From NCBI RefSeq assembly GCF_031085375.1, contig NZ_JAVCWF010000001.1, positions 2,728,001 to 2,792,000 of the forward strand: a stretch of DNA of 64,000 bases. Reading direction: 5' to 3'. Both the position numbers and the translations under genes were made by a program. The notes under the pieces were generated by a model that had not been told where the DNA came from, did not search any database, and saw only the letters and a list, made by a program, of their open reading frames with translations. The stretch is from Lactiplantibacillus brownii. Its GTDB lineage: Bacteria > Bacillota > Bacilli > Lactobacillales > Lactobacillaceae. Shown here piece by piece: positions 21,876 through 30,094 of this stretch (positions within the stretch are counted from its first letter, which is position 1; every line of letters begins with the position of its first letter).

Positions 21876-22488
21876 TGAGGAAAGGAATTAATCCTCATTA
21901 GCAAGCTTCTCAAAGAGATTTGGTTGTCGCTGTCATGTTAGACAACTAGTAACAAAGCTCTGGTCGTTATCGAAACCATTTCGGGCGTTGCACAACGTTA
22001 TCGGTCTAACGAGTGTCGTGAGATTGTCGTTGGATGGCTGAACGCTAACCCTTGAATAAACGATAACCGCAACAGAATTAATTGGTGTTATCTAGACTAT
22101 CAAGTTTTGATCTTTAGATTGGAAACAGGGTGTCGCCGATGCCAAGTTTAAAGTTCCACTAGTACAGTTCCATTGTAGGCTTCAGGTTTTAAAAAGTTTA
22201 AACGGAGGTGCATGTCTGTTACGAAGACATTCCTAAGTTTTAAACGCGAGTTCGGCTTTCGTTAAAACCCGTTTGACGAGTCATGAATCAAGTATCTAGG
22301 TACTTTTGATCGACTAAAGCAGATAGTAACAAAAAATACGGGTTAGTCCGTTAGAAGTTGGACACACGTAAAATTGAATAAGCATGAAGGTGTAACGTAT
22401 TAAGAACACTGAACAAGTATTTCTTGCTAATATGGATTATTCCTCATAAGTAGAACTCAAGTTGAGAAGCCTTGGGTTCTATTTTTTT
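21876..22488 (+). ncRNA. Large structured noncoding RNA, about 600 nt, class not identified (ROOL-like size and architecture)
   Basis: A gene-free stretch bounded by a promoter and a strong terminator. Its ends pair over some 500 bases: TGAGGAA (21876-21882) with TTCCTCA (22440-22446), TAATCC (21889-21894) with GGATTA (22434-22439), and ATTAGCAAG (21897-21905) with CTTGCTAAT (22423-22431), 22 base pairs with only small bulges. Inside are many local hairpins, e.g. GTTGTC/GACAAC (21923/21941), TGGT/ACCA (21961/21975), ATCAA/TTGAT (22099/22107), ATGTCT/AGACAT (22212/22225), GTTTTA/TAAAAC (22237/22263), ATCAAGTA/TACTTTTGAT (22287/22301), GTCC/GGAC within TACG/CGTA (22336-22370). No credible ORF is present. 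Size and a closed, many-armed layout recall the ornate large RNAs (ROOL, GOLLD) known from Lactobacillales, but I cannot confirm membership. Confidence 0.82.
22452..22488 (+). terminator. Intrinsic terminator of the large ncRNA
   Basis: AGAACTCAAG pairs with CTTGGGTTCT (one G-U), loop of nine, then seven T. A second hairpin, GTCGTTTT/AAAACGAC, follows at 22489-22508. Confidence 0.92.
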
Positions 22489-22617
22489 GTCGTTTTGTTT
22501 AAAACGACGATTGTTATTTATATAGAAGAAAGTTGACTTATCTCACCGACCGGCAACCGTTTACATCCCTATGGTTAACCCGTATACTTGAATTAAACTT
22601 TAAGGAGGAACTTTTAC

Positions 22618-23538
22618 TTGAAAACAATTAATTTAGGTCACAGCGGCATGCAAACATCCGCGGTCGCTTTAGGCATTATGCGCATGAATCGCTTGGACGT
22701 TGATCAAGCGACCAAAGTGATCGAAACCGCCGTTAAACTCGGCATCAACTATATCGACTCGGCGGACATTTATGGTGGCGGCGATTCATCAGCCATCTTC
22801 GGTAAAGCTTTGAAGCAGTCATCTGTAAGCCGTGATCAACTCTTTATTCAATCCAAGGGTGGGATCGTGCCTGGCAAACGGTACGATTTTTCCAAAGCTC
22901 ACCTGCTTGAAGCCGTTGATGGTGAACTTGATCGACTAGGCGTTGACTATTTAGATAGTTTCCTTCTACACCGTCCCGATCCATTAATGGACCCAGCCGA
23001 AGTTGCCGACACCTTCAATGAATTACAGACCAGTGGCAAGGTCCGCCATTTTGGCGTTTCTAACTTCAATCCTATGCAAGTTGACCTATTACAATCAGCC
23101 TTAAATCAACGTTTAATGATTAACCAATTACAGTTTGGGGTCATGCATACTGGTGCCATCGACTTTGGCTTGCACACGAATATGCAAGATGATCGCAGTA
23201 TTAACCATGACGGCGAAATCATTGAATACTCACGGCTGCATCAAATGACGATTCAAGCTTGGTCACCTTATCAATACGGTAATTTTGCCGGCATCTTCTT
23301 AGACAATCCTAAGTTTCCAAAATTAAACGAAACGATGCAAACTATCGCTGATGAAAAACACACGACTAAGAGCGCCATCGCTACTGCTTGGATTCTTCGT
23401 CATCCAGCCAAGATCCAAGTTATCTTGGGGACCATGAATCCTGAACACCTTGCTGAAAATGCTGCCGGTGCTGAAGTCGATCTCACTCGGCAAGAATGGT
23501 ACGACATTTACTTCGCAGCTGGGAACGATTTACCTTAA
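22618..23538 (+). CDS. Aldo/keto reductase
   Basis: A 306-residue NADPH-dependent oxidoreductase with a TIM barrel. The catalytic tetrad is visible: Asp and Tyr in YIDSADIYGGGD (near 50-55), Lys in FIQSKGG (near 81) and His in DSFLLHRPD (near 118). The C-terminal HPAKIQVILGTMNPEHL is the usual cofactor-phosphate region, resembling the YdhF/Tas-like group. Physiological substrate unknown. The start is TTG at 22618 with AAGGAGG eight bases before it. Single gene, between the ncRNA and its own terminator. Confidence 0.9.
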   Translation: MKTINLGHSGMQTSAVALGIMRMNRLDVDQATKVIETAVKLGINYIDSADIYGGGDSSAIFGKALKQSSVSRDQLFIQSKGGIVPGKRYDFSKAHLLEAVDGELDRLGVDYLDSFLLHRPDPLMDPAEVADTFNELQTSGKVRHFGVSNFNPMQVDLLQSALNQRLMINQLQFGVMHTGAIDFGLHTNMQDDRSINHDGEIIEYSRLHQMTIQAWSPYQYGNFAGIFLDNPKFPKLNETMQTIADEKHTTKSAIATAWILRHPAKIQVILGTMNPEHLAENAAGAEVDLTRQEWYDIYFAAGNDLP

Positions 23539-23567
23539 TCTGTCTCTAAAAGTTAGCCTGTGATGAA

Positions 23568-23603
23568 AAGGAGTCTTGGATAAAAATCCAGACTCCTTTT
23601 GTG
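23568..23603 (+). terminator. Terminator after the aldo/keto reductase
   Basis: AAAAGGAGTC and TGGAT pair with ATCCA and GACTCCTTTT around a short loop. Confidence 0.88.
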
Positions 23604-23780
23604 ATTATCCCCACAGCGAATTTTCTTTAAGTTTAACGTAAGAAGCCTAAAATCCCAGGAATTCCAAGTTTTTATATTTCGATTTTTAGTAAAATTGCGC
23701 TATCATTAATATTGTAAGCACCAATTTTAACTAATAAGTCTAATAATTATTTTAATTGCATGTTCAAGGGGAGCCCTGCT

Positions 23781-24194
23781 ATGTCAAAATTCAACATTAC
23801 ACTCATCAACGCTGACCGCGCCAAGGCAATGCTGACGGAATATAAGGAACAACGTAAGAATTCGATTCCGCGGTTAGCCCATCCGGGACGCTATATTTTA
23901 CCGGATTATAAATTAACTCGTCGTCGGGCGGCGTTCAAGATCGTGAAACACACTTTCTTAACCCCCCATTATAAATCCTACGTTGCCATGGATTCTGACA
24001 ATGGTCATACGCTTTGGTTCCATAATTTCGGTTCCTTAACCGAAGCCCTATTTTGGTTAGAAACCGGGCTTAAAATCAGTGACACCGACTCCCATTCCAA
24101 CTATAAAGAATGGACAGTCAAACACGCAGACGAAATCAGTGCTTTTAAAGGTACTCTCCGTGAGCGTAAAGCAAACAAGAAAAAAGTTAAATAA
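23781..24194 (+). CDS. Hypothetical protein, 137 residues, basic
   Basis: Not recognised. The product is soluble and strongly basic, rich in Lys and Arg, with a central Trp/Phe/Tyr-containing part (HTLWFHNFGSLTEALFWLETGLK) and a Lys-rich C-terminal tail ending KANKKKVK. The frame is open seven codons further upstream, but ATG at 23781 has AGGGGAG at seven bases and is preferred (MSKFNITLINADRAK). It is followed by a bidirectional terminator shared with the convergent deacylase gene. Nucleic-acid binding would fit the charge but is only a guess. Confidence 0.65.
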   Translation: MSKFNITLINADRAKAMLTEYKEQRKNSIPRLAHPGRYILPDYKLTRRRAAFKIVKHTFLTPHYKSYVAMDSDNGHTLWFHNFGSLTEALFWLETGLKISDTDSHSNYKEWTVKHADEISAFKGTLRERKANKKKVK

Positions 24195-24227
24195 ACTGGG
24201 TAAGATTCCATTGCCTAGTCTGAAAAA

Positions 24228-24274
24228 TAAAAAAGTTATCGCAACTCAAAAAAATGAGTGCGATAACTTTTTTT
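24228..24274. terminator. Bidirectional terminator
   Basis: AAAAAGTTATCGCA and TGCGATAACTTTTT pair, with a second inner CTCA/TGAG, between convergent genes. Confidence 0.92.
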
Positions 24275-24275
24275 A

Positions 24276-25505
24276 TTAACCTTCACCGTTTAAGTAGGCT
24301 GGGAAAAGGGCTTCATAGAGTTTAATGAAATCAAGATACATCTTCGCTGAAAGCGACTCATTGGCTTGATGGGACGTAAAATTACCGGGACCGAAAACCG
24401 TGTAATCAGCGCCCAACGGCTGATCAACTAAGAATTGTCGGGCATCCGTCCCACCGGCAGCTCCCAATGCTGGAATCGTCTGACTATTAGCTGGTAACCC
24501 TACCGTGGCCAACGCCATCTGATTGATTTTTTCTTCAGCAGGAGTAAACTTCGTTGCTGCCAAATAGGGTTGACCCATTTTCTGGATAAGATGTAACATG
24601 CGGCCTTCAGGATCACCAACAACCGGTTGAACCGACATTTCAACGTGCAACCTAATATCGCTATCGTTTTCGGCATTATATTGCGCGAGCGTAGTCTTGA
24701 AAGTGTTAATCAAGGCGTCATTACTAATCTCTGGAATCGTCCGCATACTGATCTGAGCCTTAGCCAGATTCGGAATCGTATTGACTTGATTCCCACCATG
24801 GAACACATCAATGTTAAAAAGCGTTTCAGTATTCAACGTGTCATTCTTAATCCCAGCCGTTAACTTAGTCACGTTCGTTTGGATCTGGTAGAGGGCATTC
24901 ACCAGGTGCGCAACCGCATTGCTCCCCATTTGTGGCATCGAGCTATGGGCCGTTTTCCCTTTGGAAGTGAGCGTAATATCCACCGAACCTGCTTGGGCGT
25001 AACAAACATGATAAGCCGATGGTTCAGCAATCATTAAAGCAGTCACATCTTTCATGTAGCCGGCGGTGGTCAAATCTGCCGCGCCTTGCTCAGCAAACTC
25101 TTCGCCATACGTCGCTAATAGCCGAATCGTCCCTACTAACGGTACTTTATTGGCTTTCAACTCGATCATCGCAATAACTAGAGCAGCCAGACCGCCTTTC
25201 ATATCACAAGCGCCACGACCAATTAATTGGTCACCCTTTGTCGTCAGGGTAAAGGGATCTTGGTCCCAGTCTGCCGTAGTGACCGCCACCGTATCCATGT
25301 GACCAGAAATAGCCAATACTGGCTTACCCGTCCCAATCTCAGCCACAAGATTAGCACGATTATTGCCAGCTGGTAAGATCTGACAGCTAATCCCCGCTTG
25401 ATCAAAAAGTTGTTTCAAATACTTAGCAACCGGTAGTTCATTGCCATTGACTGACTGAATCTTAACCAGTTGACGCAAAATCTCAATCTTTTCAGTACGT
25501 TCCAT
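24276..25505 (-). CDS. M20 family metallopeptidase, ArgE/DapE deacylase
   Basis: A 409-residue di-zinc amidohydrolase. Metal ligands and catalytic acids are seen in SGHMDTV (His, near 81), GACDMKGG (Asp, near 110), YGEEFAEQG (catalytic Glu pair, near 145) and GTDARQF near the C-terminus. A dimerisation lid domain lies at about 175-290. The family includes succinyl-diaminopimelate desuccinylase, acetylornithine deacetylase and related deacylases; the order of motifs suits the ArgE/DapE group but the substrate is not fixed by sequence, and no lysine or arginine genes are adjacent. It ends in a shared bidirectional terminator. Confidence 0.87.
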   Translation of the reverse strand: MERTEKIEILRQLVKIQSVNGNELPVAKYLKQLFDQAGISCQILPAGNNRANLVAEIGTGKPVLAISGHMDTVAVTTADWDQDPFTLTTKGDQLIGRGACDMKGGLAALVIAMIELKANKVPLVGTIRLLATYGEEFAEQGAADLTTAGYMKDVTALMIAEPSAYHVCYAQAGSVDITLTSKGKTAHSSMPQMGSNAVAHLVNALYQIQTNVTKLTAGIKNDTLNTETLFNIDVFHGGNQVNTIPNLAKAQISMRTIPEISNDALINTFKTTLAQYNAENDSDIRLHVEMSVQPVVGDPEGRMLHLIQKMGQPYLAATKFTPAEEKINQMALATVGLPANSQTIPALGAAGGTDARQFLVDQPLGADYTVFGPGNFTSHQANESLSAKMYLDFIKLYEALFPAYLNGEG

Positions 25506-25659
25506 TCAAGGCACCCTCTTCTATTAACCCACGTGGTTATTCACCACAGTCACTCATAACTGTGGCAATCAGTTTGTAGTCATCATAAGCCCAGCTTAGC
25601 TATATTACAATGTTAATTAAGTGGTGGGACCACTACCGTTAGCCAATTCTGTTGATTTA

Positions 25660-25752
25660 GCGCTGGCGCGGCCTTTCGTAAGGTGACTTAGCAAAAGGAC
25701 ACGTGCTACGACAACCTTTCAAGCCCTGCGCGATACGACCGCCAGTTGCAAA
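25660..25752. repeat. Palindromic sequence beside the IS element
   Basis: GCTGGCG near 25661 pairs with CGCCAGTTGC near 25739, enclosing GC-rich half-paired sequence with CCTTTCGTAAGG inside. It resembles the other nested palindromes in style, not in sequence. Confidence 0.4.
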
Positions 25753-25771
25753 AAATGAGTCTGAGATAACT
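25749..25771. repeat. Left half of a terminator hairpin split by the IS
   Basis: AAAATGAGTCTG here is the exact complement of CAGACTCATTTT at 27259-27270. Without the IS they would form a 12-bp stem with a loop of about ten bases. Confidence 0.8.
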
Positions 25772-25826
25772 TGAAGTGCCCTACAATTGTTAGACAGATG
25801 AGTCTAACGATTGTGGGGTTTTTATT

Positions 25827-26354
25827 ATGACTAAATATAGCAGTAAATTTAAAGCTAAGGTGGTTCATGAATATTTGGATGGGGGGATTGGATTAAATGA
25901 ATTACAACAAAAGTATCAGATTGCCCGGCATAGTACTGTTTCTTCATGGGTAAAACGTGCTCAAGTTCATGGTATGAGTTCACTAAAAGTAAGTCATCAT
26001 CGTAACAAGTATTCACAGGATTATAAGATAAGCGTGGTAGACTATATTCAAACTCACGAGATCAGTCGTAACCAAGCCGCAATTCACTTTGGAATTTCCA
26101 GTAGCCAGGCTAATAGTTGGATGAAAATTTACCAGGAACAAGGTGTGGCTGGATTGCGTCCTAAACCTCGTGGAAGAAGGTCAACCATGAGTAAACATAA
26201 GAATCAAAACCGCTCCCCAAAACGATTAACCGCAACTAAAGAGGAAAAATACAAACAACAAATCACTGAATTAAAGCGGCAACTGCACAACGCTGAATTG
26301 GATCGTGACATTTTAAAAACACTAGCGACCATAACCAGGAAACAACCAAAGTAA
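25827..26354 (+). CDS. IS3-family OrfA, helix-turn-helix protein
   Basis: 175 residues with two helix-turn-helix units of the IS150 type (residues 1-55: FKAKVVHEYLDGGIGLNELQQKY...STVSSWVKR; and 60-115: YKISVVDYIQTHEISRNQAAIHFGIS) and a C-terminal leucine-zipper-like coiled coil (KYKQQITELKRQLHNAELDRDILK). It binds the terminal repeats and dimerises with the OrfAB transposase. Near its end is the heptamer T TTA AAA (26312-26318) in the right phase for -1 frameshifting. Confidence 0.93.
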   Translation: MTKYSSKFKAKVVHEYLDGGIGLNELQQKYQIARHSTVSSWVKRAQVHGMSSLKVSHHRNKYSQDYKISVVDYIQTHEISRNQAAIHFGISSSQANSWMKIYQEQGVAGLRPKPRGRRSTMSKHKNQNRSPKRLTATKEEKYKQQITELKRQLHNAELDRDILKTLATITRKQPK

Positions 26355-27214
26355 AAGCTAATATTGTCTCTAAGTTACGGTCGCGATATCCGTTGAAGGA
26401 ACTACTACGCAAGCTTAAATTGCCTAGAGCGACTTATTATGACCGTTTAAAGCGTAACCACAAACCTGATAAATACGCTAAGGTCAAACATTTTATTCGA
26501 CAGGAATATGTTAATTCTGGAGCCAGCTATGGTTATCGACGTATGCATAAAGAGGCCATCGATGCTGGATTCACGTATTCCGAAGAAACAATTCGAAAAA
26601 TCATGACCGATATGGATCTTAAAGTGACCTTATTCTCCAAACATACTGGCAAATATAGCTCCTATAAGGGGACCGTTGGTAAGATTGCGCCGAACTTGCT
26701 CAAACAAAAGTTCAACGCCACCAAGCCTTTAACTGTCTTGCACACTGATGTAACCCAAGTGGCACTATATAATGGTAAATGGAGCTATATCTCAGTCATT
26801 ATTGACGAAGCCAGTAAGGAAGTGCTCTCAGCAGTGACAAGTTATTCACCTAATAAGAAGCTAATCAAAGCGACCTTAAGGACAGCCCAAAAGCATATTC
26901 CAAATGATCTTCACCCAATCCTCCATTCCGACCAAGGATGGCAATATCAAATTCCTGGTTATCAATCAAAGCTCAAAGAAATGGGCATTATTCAAAGCAT
27001 GTCCCGAAAAGGGAATTGTCATGATAACGCACCCGTAGAGAGTTTCTTTAGTCTACTTAAGCGGGAGTGTTTGAACCAATACAAGATCAAGAATATTACC
27101 GAATTACGCGGTATCCTAAACGCTTATATTGAATGGTTTAATCATGATCGAATTTCAATGAAGACAAAAGGCTTAAGCCCTATAAGTTACAGGACTCAAG
27201 CCTTAGCAGCATAA
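26309..27214 (+). CDS. IS3-family OrfB, DDE transposase (expressed as OrfAB by -1 frameshift)
   Basis: The frame is open from 26309, overlapping orfA, with TTG at 26393 as a possible independent start. After an HTH_21-type region (YVNSGASYGYRRMHKEA) it has the rve-fold catalytic triad: Asp in VLHTDVTQVA, Asp in LHSDQGWQYQ, and Glu in NAPVESFFSLLKRE, with the K/R seven residues later. It catalyses cutting and joining of the IS ends through a circular intermediate in this family. Intact. Production as a fusion through the 26312-26318 slippery site is the known mode for IS3 elements. Confidence 0.92.
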   Translation, partial: HFKNTSDHNQETTKVKANIVSKLRSRYPLKELLRKLKLPRATYYDRLKRNHKPDKYAKVKHFIRQEYVNSGASYGYRRMHKEAIDAGFTYSEETIRKIMTDMDLKVTLFSKHTGKYSSYKGTVGKIAPNLLKQKFNATKPLTVLHTDVTQVALYNGKWSYISVIIDEASKEVLSAVTSYSPNKKLIKATLRTAQKHIPNDLHPILHSDQGWQYQIPGYQSKLKEMGIIQSMSRKGNCHDNAPVESFFSLLKRECLNQYKIKNITELRGILNAYIEWFNHDRISMKTKGLSPISYRTQALAA

Positions 27215-27253
27215 ATTAAATTACCATTTGTCTAACTTTTCTATTGCACTTCA

Positions 27254-27352
27254 ACTTCCCAGACTCATTTTGGTATTCCTGATAGTTACAGCCGCCACGT
27301 GTGACAAAAGTGGCTATGCTCGGTAGCCAGCCGCACTTTGTCATACGCCCTG
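27254..27352. repeat. Right half of the split hairpin and a short family-B-like palindrome
   Basis: After the duplicated ACT comes CAGACTCATTTTGGTATTCCTGATAGTTACAGCCG..., clearly related to the family-B sequence at 56700-56735. It continues into a small palindrome: TGACAAAAGTG, GGCTA, loop, TAGCC, CGCACTTTGTCA. Confidence 0.7.
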
Positions 27353-27457
27353 TTAATTATCACACTCAGCTCGACAATCCCCATTGCCAAGACCCACCTA
27401 AGCGAGATAACTCCTCCAAATCACTACTCCCCAAACCCTAAACTCTTCTGACCTTGA

Positions 27458-27743
27458 TTATGAATTCGGTACTGGTTTAAACCGACCAACCCGAACGCTA
27501 GGTTGCCAATGCGCTTTAACCGGCATTGGTTCCGCGGGAACTGGCGTTGGTGCTGTCGATGGTAAAGTGAAACTACCGGCTTGTTGTTGCCGATGTAACA
27601 GCACTGGACGGTTCATCGTTGTCGCTGATGAGTCAACGAAAGGAAACTGGATGCGGTTGATGCCACCGAACTAGGGTCCCCCAACCACTAATCACTAGTC
27701 CCAACCCCAAAACTGTCAACAGTTTACGTCCTTGCTTCATCAT
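27458..27743 (-). pseudogene. Broken gene for a small membrane-anchored or secreted protein
   Basis: From ATG at 27743 (AAGGTGG upstream) the minus strand encodes MMKQGRKLLTVLGLGLVISG..., a basic N-terminus and hydrophobic segment, then stops at 27633-27635. In the next frame the reading continues without stop for 60 codons as a Pro-rich tail (FTLPSTAPTPVPAEPMPV) ending at 27458. A single frameshift near 27637-27645 would join both into a product of about 100 residues. No family is recognised. It lies beside the IS element. Confidence 0.55.
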
Positions 27744-27869
27744 CACCGACCACCTTACTCAATATTTTTCGATTACAACTATGAGTATAATGACCGCGTG
27801 TAAAGCTAATAGCGTTGTCAGGTAAAGTTCTTGTTTAGATTGCGTAAATTTACGACCAATTAGCGTTGT

Positions 27870-27966
27870 AAATGAAAAAGAGCCTGAAAATCAGACTCTC
27901 TTTCACAACTACTACCAGCGAAACGTGTCACAAAAAGCCATGCTTGCGCACACTTTTTATCCCACG
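27870..27966. terminator. Two hairpins after the BCCT gene
   Basis: AAAGAG...CTGA/TCAG...CTCTTT (27872-27903), and an imperfect AAAAAG(TG)TGC/GCA(TG)GCTTTTT hairpin at 27935-27966 that is followed by T on the minus strand. The second resembles the short family-B-like palindrome near 27310. Confidence 0.5.
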
Positions 27967-27992
27967 CATCGTTAATTTAATTTTTTAATAAC

Positions 27993-29660
27993 CTAATCTG
28001 TCTCCGAAGCCGATTTACGATTAACCCGGTGTTCGCCGGCATAGTCGGACTTAGTTGAGATTTCAACATCTCGTGCCAAGGCTTCGCGCTTCGCTGCAAC
28101 TTTGGCTTTTGCTGCCACTTTAGCGGCTTCTTTGACCGGATCTGTCGTCAAATCATGATAGATCGAGTATAACAAGATCAAGCAGACCGCAATCAGTGGG
28201 AAGCCAGACATGGCACAGATCGCCTGAATCGCCTTAAAGCCGCCGACCGTGACTAGTCCTAATGAGAACAAGAGGAAGATAACGACCCAGCTCATACGAT
28301 TGAACCGACTTGGTTGTTGGCCAACTGCCAGTTGTTTACTGGTAAATGACGACGTAATAAAGGCGAATGATGAAACCGTCGTTGCCAAGAAAATAAAGCA
28401 TGAGAGACAATACAATGCCAACATGATCATTTTAAGTGGCAACGTTGTTAAGACCGCTGCGATAACTGCGGCTTGACCTTGGGTGTTTAAAATATGAACC
28501 AAGTTAACAATACCCATCTTTTGTAAGTACAGTGCGTACCCACCTAAAACGGCATAGAAACTAACACAGCCCAGTGAACCCCAAAGTAACATGCCACCTA
28601 AGACCTGACGAATCGTCCGACCACGGGAAATTCGGGCAATAAATAACCCCATAACTGGCATAAAGGATAACCACCAGCCCCAGTAGAAGATCGTTTGACT
28701 CTGCATTTCGGTCATAGCGCCATTTGGTGACGAGTTAAAACTTAAGCTAACAAATTTATTGATAAATAAACCGATACTATTCGTTTCTGAATTTAAAATA
28801 TAGGTGGTTGGGCCAACTAATAAGACGACCACCAAGAACCCGATTGCCAACCAAATATGAGCTGAGCTTAAACGACCAATCCCACGTTTGAGGCCATTGA
28901 AGACGGCCATCGCAAAAATAACGAATAAAATGGCAAATAATCCGAGTTTCAAGGTCATCGTGTCGGCGATCCCGGTCACGGTACTCAAAACTTTCGAAAT
29001 AACTGGGATTTCCATCCCAACAGAAGTACCGACACCACCCATGATGCCGATAATAACTAAGAAATCAATCAGGTTGCGGGCTAACCGTTTGAGGGTTCCC
29101 GGACCTGCTAAGACTGAAATGGCGGCACTGAGCCGTTGCACTTTGACATGCTTCACATACATTGCATAAGCAATCCCAATGGTGGCTGGTGCGAACATCA
29201 TCCACGCCATTGGGCCCCAATTAAATTGACCGAGCATGTGCGCATAGTTATACGCGGAAGTTGAAAATGGTTTGACGCCAAATGACGGACTTTGTAAATA
29301 CCGCAAAGGATCAGCAATACTCAACATCAAGATGCTGGCATCGATCCCAGTGGCATAAACCATGCTGCCCCAATGGAATGTTGAAAATTCCGGTTTGTCT
29401 TTGGGACCGCCAAGTTTGGTTTTACCGAGCTTACTAAAAGCTAAGTAAATGAAGAAGATAAAGTTGATGACATAAACTAGCATGTACAGCCAGCTCATAT
29501 TACTGGTTAACCAAGTTAGGATTGAATCCAACCCAGTCTCCAAGGATTTACCACCGACTAATAGAAAAATTGAAGCGACCGCAAACAATCCAATAGTTGG
29601 TAAGTACACCCACCAATCAATATTCTTGCTTTTTAAAATAATAAACCTGCTACTGAACAT
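27993..29660 (-). CDS. BCCT family transporter (betaine/carnitine/choline type)
   Basis: A 555-residue LeuT-fold transporter with 12 membrane spans. The family region is well kept: NFIFFIYLAFSKLGKTKLGGPKDKPEFS near 65, MVYATGIDASILMLSIADPLRYL near 105, and the Trp-rich segment FYWGWWLSFMPVMGLFIARISRGRTIR near 325 that lines the trimethylammonium site. A charged C-terminal tail (residues 510-555) may act in osmosensing, as in BetP. It should import glycine betaine, carnitine or choline with Na+ or H+ for osmoprotection. The ATG at 29660 has only a weak GAAAG in front. A structured leader precedes it. Confidence 0.88.
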   Translation of the reverse strand: MFSSRFIILKSKNIDWWVYLPTIGLFAVASIFLLVGGKSLETGLDSILTWLTSNMSWLYMLVYVINFIFFIYLAFSKLGKTKLGGPKDKPEFSTFHWGSMVYATGIDASILMLSIADPLRYLQSPSFGVKPFSTSAYNYAHMLGQFNWGPMAWMMFAPATIGIAYAMYVKHVKVQRLSAAISVLAGPGTLKRLARNLIDFLVIIGIMGGVGTSVGMEIPVISKVLSTVTGIADTMTLKLGLFAILFVIFAMAVFNGLKRGIGRLSSAHIWLAIGFLVVVLLVGPTTYILNSETNSIGLFINKFVSLSFNSSPNGAMTEMQSQTIFYWGWWLSFMPVMGLFIARISRGRTIRQVLGGMLLWGSLGCVSFYAVLGGYALYLQKMGIVNLVHILNTQGQAAVIAAVLTTLPLKMIMLALYCLSCFIFLATTVSSFAFITSSFTSKQLAVGQQPSRFNRMSWVVIFLLFSLGLVTVGGFKAIQAICAMSGFPLIAVCLILLYSIYHDLTTDPVKEAAKVAAKAKVAAKREALARDVEISTKSDYAGEHRVNRKSASETD

Positions 29661-29671
29661 ATACTTTCTAT

Positions 29672-29806
29672 ATCAAATATTCGTGGTTCTTCCTCCCATT
29701 AACTGGGAGTCCCCACGCGTTAATTTCCGACTAGCAATCGGTACACCCCTCCGAGATTGGTTCCCCGGAGCACTCAGTACCCTTATTAAATAAGGTTTAA
29801 TCGGCA
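29672..29806 (-). promoter_or_regulatory. Structured leader of the BCCT gene, partly like a c-di-AMP (ydaO/kimA) riboswitch
   Basis: Reading the minus strand, the leader shows TGCCGATTAAACC (29806-29794), GGGTACTGAGTGC, then GGGGAACCA (29766-29758), GGGGTGTACC (29749-29740), a CCGA/TCGG hairpin and CGTGG...CCACG enclosing CTCCCA/TGGGAG. The order and wording of the first four recall the ydaO core (GCCGAA, GGGGAACC, GGGGTGAATC). The conserved 3' strand CAGCTAAC...GGC that closes the real riboswitch is not seen. So this is a diverged or broken member, or a different structured leader. The osmolyte gene behind it fits c-di-AMP control. Confidence 0.4.
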
Positions 29807-29943
29807 TTGTCTGCAGAACTCGGTTTGTGCTAACTCAAAATCAGTAGCAGAATTTCCTTCTTTCCGTTGGTTGAATTCCACGGACGCCATACTGACAATT
29901 TTAATTGGCTAATCTACGTTGGTATTTACCATAAGCTTGAGTC

Positions 29944-30094
29944 AGAGTGTGAACGAAGGCGGGAGCTGGTGAGCATTGCCTAGCTAATCACATAATGCGT
30001 TTTTGGCATTCTGTGACTAGCGTAGCAAGCGGAACCCGCTGCCTGAGTGAACACGTTTCGACCATAATAGTAGAAACGCCTTCGCGCGCACTCT
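29944..30094. repeat. 151-nt nested palindrome (possible structured RNA or mobile hairpin)
   Basis: AGAGTG and CGAAGGCG at the left pair with CGCCTTCG and CACTCT at the right. Inside are CACA-AATGC/GCATT-TGTG, AGCGG/CCGCT and CGTTTC/GAAACG hairpins, a three-armed structure. No reading frame. GC-richer than the surroundings. Confidence 0.6.

Larger units (their letters stand above)
25772..27253 (+). mobile_element. IS3-family insertion sequence (IS150-like), intact, 1482 bp
   Basis: The ends are imperfect inverted repeats: TGAAGTGC...GTTAGACA at the left and its counterpart ending GCACTTCA at the right. A 3-bp target duplication, ACT, flanks them (25769-25771 and 27254-27256), as expected of IS150-group elements. 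It carries two overlapping frames, orfA and orfB, with a -1 slippery heptamer. Both frames look intact, so the copy may be active. I give no IS name because only a database match could do so. Confidence 0.93.

Noticed and set aside
22212..22265. A 17-codon frame (MSVTKTFL...) with GGAGG upstream inside the large ncRNA.
   Set aside because: The ribosome site is only three bases from the ATG and the sequence forms the ATGTCT/AGACAT hairpin; probably chance, though worth a look in ribosome profiling.
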